DNA of 64,000 bases from contig NC_084462.1 of the NCBI RefSeq assembly GCF_027409185.1, positions 42,356,679 through 42,420,678 on the forward strand, given 5' to 3'. This DNA comes from Cynocephalus volans. Taxonomy: Eukaryota; Chordata; Mammalia; Dermoptera; Cynocephalidae. The first letter of the stretch is position 1. Each line of letters begins with the position of its first letter. The translations under genes and the position numbers were made by a program. Positions 57,790-64,000 of this stretch are shown here, piece after piece. The notes under the pieces were generated by a model that had not been told where the DNA came from, ran no database searches, and saw only the letters and a program-made list of their open reading frames with translations.

Positions 57790-60700
57790 CAATATAGATA
57801 TATGTATCAGTGTACACATTCATTTGTAATCCTTCCCTTTTCTCTCTCCCTCCTTCCTGAATAACCTTCTGGTGAGTTAAGCCTTAGTTTATCTTTCTTT
57901 CATTTACCTTTCACCAGTGAGACCAAGTAAAGGAGCGCCTAGATGCCTGCCACTAACACACCTGTGAACTCGTGACGTAGTGACACTCGTATAAGTGCAG
58001 GGAGACGCAGATTGGGGGCACTGCAGGGAGGATCGCGGTCAAGGCTCCCTGGACTGGCCTGCCAGTCGATTGGAAGCTTTCTTGGGCTGAGTCAGACTTT
58101 GGAAGCTGCTTAGAGGAAGAAAAGGTGACCTGGACGGAGGAGGGCCTCTGGCTGAGGCCTGGAAGAAGAGGGAGGAAGGGCAGGTGGCTGGAAATGGGCA
58201 AGTGAGGGACGGATGGGAGAGGGGTGGCGGTGGGGGAGGGCAGCTGATGAGGGGTGTCAGAGAAGAGTCTCTTCTAATCAAGTCCCCTCTGGGCTCTCCT
58301 TTTGAGTTGCCAAAGTCAGATCTCTCTGGAATGCAGCCCGGAGCTCTGCCAAGACCGCGCTGGCTAGGCCGGGTGCAGGAATGGAGAGGGGCGTGCAGAG
58401 GGGTGATGGGCGTGGGCCCCGCGCTCTGCAGGCTGGATCCTGGCCAAGGCAGAACTGCTTGCCCCGAATCTTTCTGTACCTGCACTTTGGTACTTTGAGG
58501 CACTCAGCATCACGTCAATTTACGCACGTTCTGTAGTTGCTGTTTCGAGAACTTTGCTTAGCACCTTGCTTGTGGGAGACATTGGTCCTCTGTGCACACT
58601 GCATTGTGAAGACGTCCCTCATGCTGACCCCTGCCCCAAGTCGTTCCCTTCAATTGTGACGTGCTCCAGAGCAGAGTGCAGCTTTGTTCCTTCATTAGTG
58701 CAGGCTCCAGGAAGGCGGCCTCCAAGGCCTGGACCCAGCCAGGCCAGCGCCCTCCCCGGGCCTGCCTCTCCCTCCCCGGGCCTGCCTCTCCTCTGGTGGA
58801 GAACTCTCAGGGCTCCCTGCCAATCATCAGCGTTGCCCTTGAAGGCATGGGGGAAGGGATTTATCTCTGGAAGGGACCAGCTCTTCTGGGTTTGTTACAA
58901 AGACTCTCTGCTCCCTGGGAAAGTGGAAGAGGAAGATCAGATGACCTGCCTGCATTTCGTTTTCTCTCGGCGAAGCCTGAGCTTTCTGATGGCGGTTCCT
59001 GAGATCTAGACCTGGGGCCAGTTCCCAGGGTTAGGCTTTCCCAGCAGGACCACAGCACTGGCTGATGTGGCTGCAGCCACCAGATCCTGCAGGGTGGCCA
59101 TACGCTGTGCCTGCCATCGATGTGGAGCTGAAGCAACACTTTGTCCTGAAGCTGGAATAAGTCTCAGGGTCATCAGTCCCACCCTCACTGTACAGGGAGG
59201 TGTCAGACCTGGAGGGGTGGCCAATTGGCTCAAAGTCCCTCTGCCAGTCAGTAGTGAGGTCAGGACTAGACCCTGACTCTCTGACCAACACGTCTACAGT
59301 CACTTCCTCATGGTTTCCTTCAGTGATTGCAAGTGAGAGCAGAATGACAGCCTCGACACCTCTCGGGTGCATGGCAAATGGCAGGTCTGACTGCTGGAAA
59401 GGGATCCGTGGCTACCTTCACATCAGGGATGAATGAATGGCAGTCAAGGTCAGGGCTGAAGACAGGAGTGACAGGGAGGTGGTGAGTGAAGTCTACAGCA
59501 GAGAAACTCCTGCCTGTATCCTCCTCTCCACCTCCCAGTCCCAATGCTACAGGCCACACCTGAGACCTGTCTTGATCCCAGCAGGGGCCAACCCCAGCCC
59601 AAAGAATGCTCAGCACTCCTGGCTTGTTGCTGGGGACCCTTAATCCCAGAGCTGAGCTGGAGCTGGCTTGTACCATTCAGTGAAAGCCAGCTATTCAATG
59701 TTCTGGAATTTTGTGAGCCAGTTGTTAAATACAGACATTATTAACAATTAATTAAATGAACTTATGATTAAATGTTAAATTAAAAACAGACATCACTTCC
59801 TATTTATTTTTACTACATTTTGTGGTTATCTATGCTTTGGGGTTATTTACATCTATTATATCAATACCATGGGAATAATAGTAGCTACTGGGTATCTCTT
59901 CCCAAGTCCATATTCTGTGATGTCATGTTGGTAGCTTGAAACTGGCCATGGTAGGAGTATTTACACCACAGAGATTGGCAAACACTATGGGTTATGGCTT
60001 GCTTATTGTTTTGTTGATTTTCTAGACTTAAGAAAGTGATGGATAGGTATTAATACAGATTCAACTCAAATGTGTGTTGTGTCTGGAGCCATTGATAGCT
60101 GTCTGGGTCTAATCAGGAGACAGAAATCAAACAGTAGGCTAAACAAGGGAAGTTTAATATAAAATTATTAACTATAATAAAAGAGTAACTGTAAGATAAA
60201 AGGAAGCTCTATGTGGTATCTTAGGGTTGAGGAGTTCCCCAAGTAAGGACAAAGTTTTTAGGGGTTCAGACTTTGTTGGATAGGCTGCAGTTCAGCCACC
60301 AGATAGCAGAGCCTATACAATAGGCCACCCTCGAGTGCAGGCAGGGAGTTGGAAATTGGTAGCAGAAGGGTGGCCTGCACTGGGAATCTGAGGTCCCATA
60401 GGCAGAAGGGTAGCATGGGGGTGGGGAGGTGTCAGAGGAAGCTGCCACAGTGTGGCCCTCAGGCCTTAAGCGGGCTGTGTGGGGGTGGGTGGGAGCTTGT
60501 TTCTGTGTTGGGAAGGCTATAGACCATGATCAGTCACCACCAAGCAAGGTCACAGAGAGATAGTGTTCTGGGCCTGATGCTCTGACAGACCCCACCAGAT
60601 GTCCTCACATTCCCATGGCCCACCTTCCCCCTAGCCACCCTGGAAATTACAGGAAGCCCCTTCCTCCTGTGAAGTCCCTCCAGCGTCCTGTACTGAGAAA

Positions 60701-60810
60701 GTTTAACACCGTGTTCACTTTCAAGGAGAAATGGTTAAAGGATTTCATTCTTTGTCCTGAAGCATATATTGAAGGATGCATTCGGAGCAGAGATGCAATA
60801 AATTGATACC
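57790..60810. other. Intergenic, no gene recognised
   Basis: A minus-strand MIR lies at about 59190-59300 (ctctgccagtcagtagtgag). A 19-bp tandem duplication (cctccccgggcctgcctct) is at about 58752. A possible old repeat is at 60090-60240. Open frames here look spurious. Confidence 0.5.
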
Positions 60811-60814
60811 TGAC

Positions 60815-61215
60815 TGTGTTAGTTTCCTGTGGTTGCTGTAACAAATTACCACAAGCTTCACGGCTTAAAACAATGCACAGTTATTCTCTTATGGTTCTGG
60901 AGGTCAGAGTCCAAAATCAGCTTTACCAGGATGGAATCAAGGTGTCAGGAGGGCCACTCCCTCCAGAGGTTCTAGGGGAGAATCTGTTTCCTTGCTTTTC
61001 CAGCATCTATAGCTGTGTTCCTTGACTCAAGATCCCTTCCTCTGTCTTCAGAGAGAGCAGTACAGCCGTCTTCAAATCTCTCTGTGCTTTGTCTTCACAC
61101 TGTCTTCTCCTCTGTTTCAAACCTCCCTCTGCCCCACTCTTGTAAGGACACTCGTGATTGCATTTAGAGCCCACTCAATTAATCCAGGATAATGTCCCCA
61201 TCTCAAGATTATTAA
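60815..61215 (-). repeat. MaLR-class LTR, antisense
   Basis: Reversed blocks: gtttcctgtggttgctgtaa, caaattaccacaagcttcac, ggaggtcagagtccaaaatc, tccaggataatgtcccca. The subfamily is not assigned. Confidence 0.65.
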
Positions 61216-61221
61216 CTTAAA

Positions 61222-62690
61222 GCAGGCAAGAGAGCACACTCAGAGTCCTAGTCGGGAGCCAAGGGCAGCACCCCCAGCCTGGAAGCAGGCAAGAGAGCAT
61301 GCCTGGTGTCCTAGGCAAGGAGCCAAGGGCAGTACACTCTACCCAAAAGCAGGCAGGAGAGCACACCCAAAACACCACTTCTGTGGAGGTGGACTGCCAC
61401 AGCCACAGCTGCCACAAAAGCAGCTCAATGCCACAGTAGTAGCCACAGCCACCATGCAGGTGGCTTGCCAGATGCTCAACTGCATAGACACAAGGAGAGT
61501 CACCAGTGGAGACCAGAAAAAGAAGAAGATGCCTCTCTCCTCAAAGCCCACTCTAGAGTAACAGAAGAAGCAACTGCTCTACCAGATCAACAGACATCAA
61601 TGTAGAGGTAATGGAAATACGGAAACTTAAGAAAATATGACACCATCAAAAGAATACAGTAATTCTCAAATACCAGACCCTATGGAACAGGAAACCCTTG
61701 AAATGACGGAAAAGGAATTCTGAGCAACGATCTTAAGGAAACTCAATGAGATATGAGAAGACTCAGTTAGTTAACAATGAAATGAGAAAAAAAATCCAGG
61801 ATATGACAGGAGGAAATTTACAAAGAGATGAATACCCTAAAAAAGAATGTAAAGGAACTCATGAGCTGAAGATTCACTCAGTGAAATAAAAAACACAACT
61901 GATAGCCCAAGCAGCAGGCTAGAACAAGCAGAGGAAAGAATTTCTGACTTGAAGATAGCCTTTTTGAAATAACTCAGGTGGCCCTGCAAGAAAAAGGAAA
62001 AAGGAATTTTTAAAAAATGAAGAAAATCTAAAAGATAAAACAGACAACCCGAAATGCACAAACATTCAAGTCATGGGTGTTCCAAAAAGGGGAGAGAAAG
62101 GAAAAGGCATGGAAAACCTATTCAATGAAATAATAATGGAAAACTTCCCAGGTATAGAGAGAGACATGGACCTTCAGAACCAGGAGGCTCAAAGATCCCC
62201 AAACACATCCTCTCCAAGACACATTATAGTCAAACTGGCAAAGCTCAAAGACAAAGAGTCTTAAAAGAAGCAAGAGAAAAGTGACAAGTCACCTGTAAGG
62301 GAGCCCTCATCAGACTAGCAGCAGACTTCTCAACAGAAACTCCACAGGCCAGAAGAAAATGGGATGATATATTCAAAATACTGAAAGAAAAAAACTGCCA
62401 GGAAAGAATACTATATCCAGGAAGGCTATCCTTCAGAAATGAGGGGAAAATAGTGTATTTTCCAGACAAACAAAAACTGAGTGGGTTCACCACCCCATGA
62501 CCAGCCCTACAGGAAATCTCAAGGAAGTCCTGCACCTGGAATCAGAAAAATGACAATCACTACCACTAATACACAAGAAAGAACAAAACCCTCTGGTAGA
62601 ACAAAAATGCAAATAAGAAAGAGAAAGAAACTAAATCTCACCACCACAAAAAACCGTAATGACAATGTAATAATGCCCCTGCCTTATTTA
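61222..62690 (+). repeat. L1 5' region with 63-bp units and an ORF1 remnant
   Basis: Three units starting gcaggcaagagagcac lie at 61222, 61285 and 61349. They precede an ORF1 remnant (61560-62520) with LPGIERD-, PRHIIVK- and ARRKWDD-like parts typical of L1 ORF1p, ending before ORF2. It is a different 5' type from the 91-bp array but has a similar ORF1. Frames are broken. Confidence 0.78.
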
Positions 62691-63000
62691 TGATTTTACG
62701 AAGTTTGGTCTTCTCTCCTTTTTTCTTTGTCAGTCTAGATAAAGGTTTGCAAAGTTTGTTGATCTTTTTAAAGAATCAACTTTTGACTTTGTTGATTTTC
62801 CTTATTGTTTTTTCAACTCCCTATATTTCTGTTGTAATCTTTATTATTTTCTACTTATATTTGCTTTTGGTTTAGTTCGATCTTTTTTTTCCCCCTATTT
62901 TCCTAAGGTAGGAGTTTGCATTACTGATTTGAGACTTTTCTTATTTTATTTTTAATAAAAATATTTTTATATTTTCCTCTAAGCACTGCAAAATAAAAAT
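62690..63000 (-). repeat. L1 ORF2 fragment, antisense
   Basis: Reversed L1 ORF2 blocks: gtttgttgatctttttaaag, aatcaacttttgactttgtt and ttgcttttggtttagtt. It is joined tail to tail with the + strand L1 piece. Confidence 0.7.
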
Positions 63001-64000
63001 AAAATAGAAAAAAATATTCTTAACTTAATCACAGCTGCAAAGCCCCTTTTGCCACGGAAAGCATACTCACAGGCTCCAAGGGAGTAGAGCCTGTTCTCTT
63101 TGGGGGTCATTATGTAGCCTACCACACTGTTACGTTCTGACTAGCACAGAAAATTGAGGTCATATTCTTCCAGTATTTGAAAACTATAATCTGATTCAGC
63201 TAAGAAGTTACTTGTGACACTGACGATAAGTGAAGTTCTGACATTCGTCTTCATTGTCTCACTTTGGTCTTGCTCATTAACATAAATGAAAATATCAACC
63301 AACTCTCATGTCTGAAGCACTTGCAGTCATCAGATGCAAACATAGGCTGGCTGTGGATACAAGGATTCGCAAAACTCAACAGTTGTGAAAATTAATTGCC
63401 TATACGGTGTTTATAATAAACTTATCGTATGTCTTATTATTATTTTTGTGTGCTACACATTCTTTATATCAGTAAAATTTATAATAAATATGTGTGCGTG
63501 TCTCTCTCTCTTTCTATCAACGCACACGCACCCACACCTTTTTCCCCAGAGACCCTGTTGCTGAGCGTTTATCAGACCACCCCTGCTTAATACTTATTTC
63601 CAGTAAGGAGAGAGAGGGGAGCGTGAGGCCCTGCAATGGGGAAAAGTGCTCTCTGCACCCCAGGGCGGAATTTGCAGCTTCCTGTTCTGTAATGAGTCTG
63701 CCGTCGGTGGTGGTCAGCTTCCCCCATATATATGGATGGGATAAATGGATCTGGGACAAACACCTCCAAGCGTGACTTATGGAAGATTAGGCTTTGAGTT
63801 TTCTGCATTTCTTTCTAATACTACTCATCGGGGAGACAGGGCTCTCTATGTCTCCGGCACCTGTGGCTGGCTCCGCCATGCTGCTCCCAGCACAGCACAG
63901 GTGCTCGGCTTCTTGCCTGACTTCCTGGACCTCACATCTGGCCTGCCTTTCCTGTCTTGGGCCCAGCGTGACACAGAGAATGTCCACTGCACGAAGAGTT
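63000..64000. other. Intergenic, nothing recognised
   Basis: No exon or repeat is supported. The 63490-64000 part is GC-richer but has no coding features I recognise. Confidence 0.45.

Noticed and set aside
57196..57823. Thr-His or Cys-Val repeat proteins
   Set aside because: These are translations of the TG/CA microsatellite.

Overview
This is 64 kb of mammalian nuclear DNA. It has split exons with GT/AG splice sites, CpG-island promoters, and MIR, L2, L1 and MaLR repeats. It holds two protein-coding genes, both on the + strand. The first is the last four coding exons of TARS3 (also called TARSL2, a threonyl-tRNA synthetase). The second is the complete five-exon TM2D3. In human these genes are neighbours at 15q26.3, and the order and orientation here agree. 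No Alu, B1/B2, Bov, carnivore or equine SINE is visible. The young SINEs are monomeric or dimeric tRNA-Ile derivatives, which points to a colugo (Dermoptera). That assignment is an inference.

Region 1 (1-17.3 kb) is the 3' part of TARS3. Its first visible intron carries an antisense, inactivated class I endogenous retrovirus: LTR, tRNA-Phe-like primer site, gag, pro and pol, with env and the second LTR off the left edge. The retrovirus was inserted into an older L1 and later hit by a SINE. TARS3 exons lie at 9636-9737, 13093-13165, 13984-14098 and 15560-15708, with a polyadenylation signal at 16060. The introns hold L1, MLT1 and SINE copies.

Region 2 (17.3-26.8 kb) is TM2D3: a CpG-island promoter, a start codon inside a perfect TISU element, and five coding exons giving 221 residues. 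Intron 1 keeps a recognisable but broken remnant of the cassette exon that makes the longer human isoform.

Region 3 (26.8-64 kb) is intergenic and repeat-dense. It contains a solo LTR related to the retrovirus above, nested L1 and MaLR elements, and a decayed mariner with two matching MITEs. A pair of inverted L1 5' regions carries a tandem array of about 91-bp units, and the left copy is interrupted by a solo LTR with a perfect 6-bp target duplication. Between about 49 and 57 kb the DNA is largely free of young repeats. There lie a homeodomain-motif-rich candidate enhancer, a local duplication, a 15-bp minisatellite and an orphan CpG island with a candidate minus-strand splice donor. No further protein-coding gene is recognised there.

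No previously undescribed multi-gene system is evident. The most informative observations are the lost TM2D3 cassette exon, the TISU start, the tandem-array L1 5' regions, and the two directly oriented LTRs that flank the whole of TM2D3.
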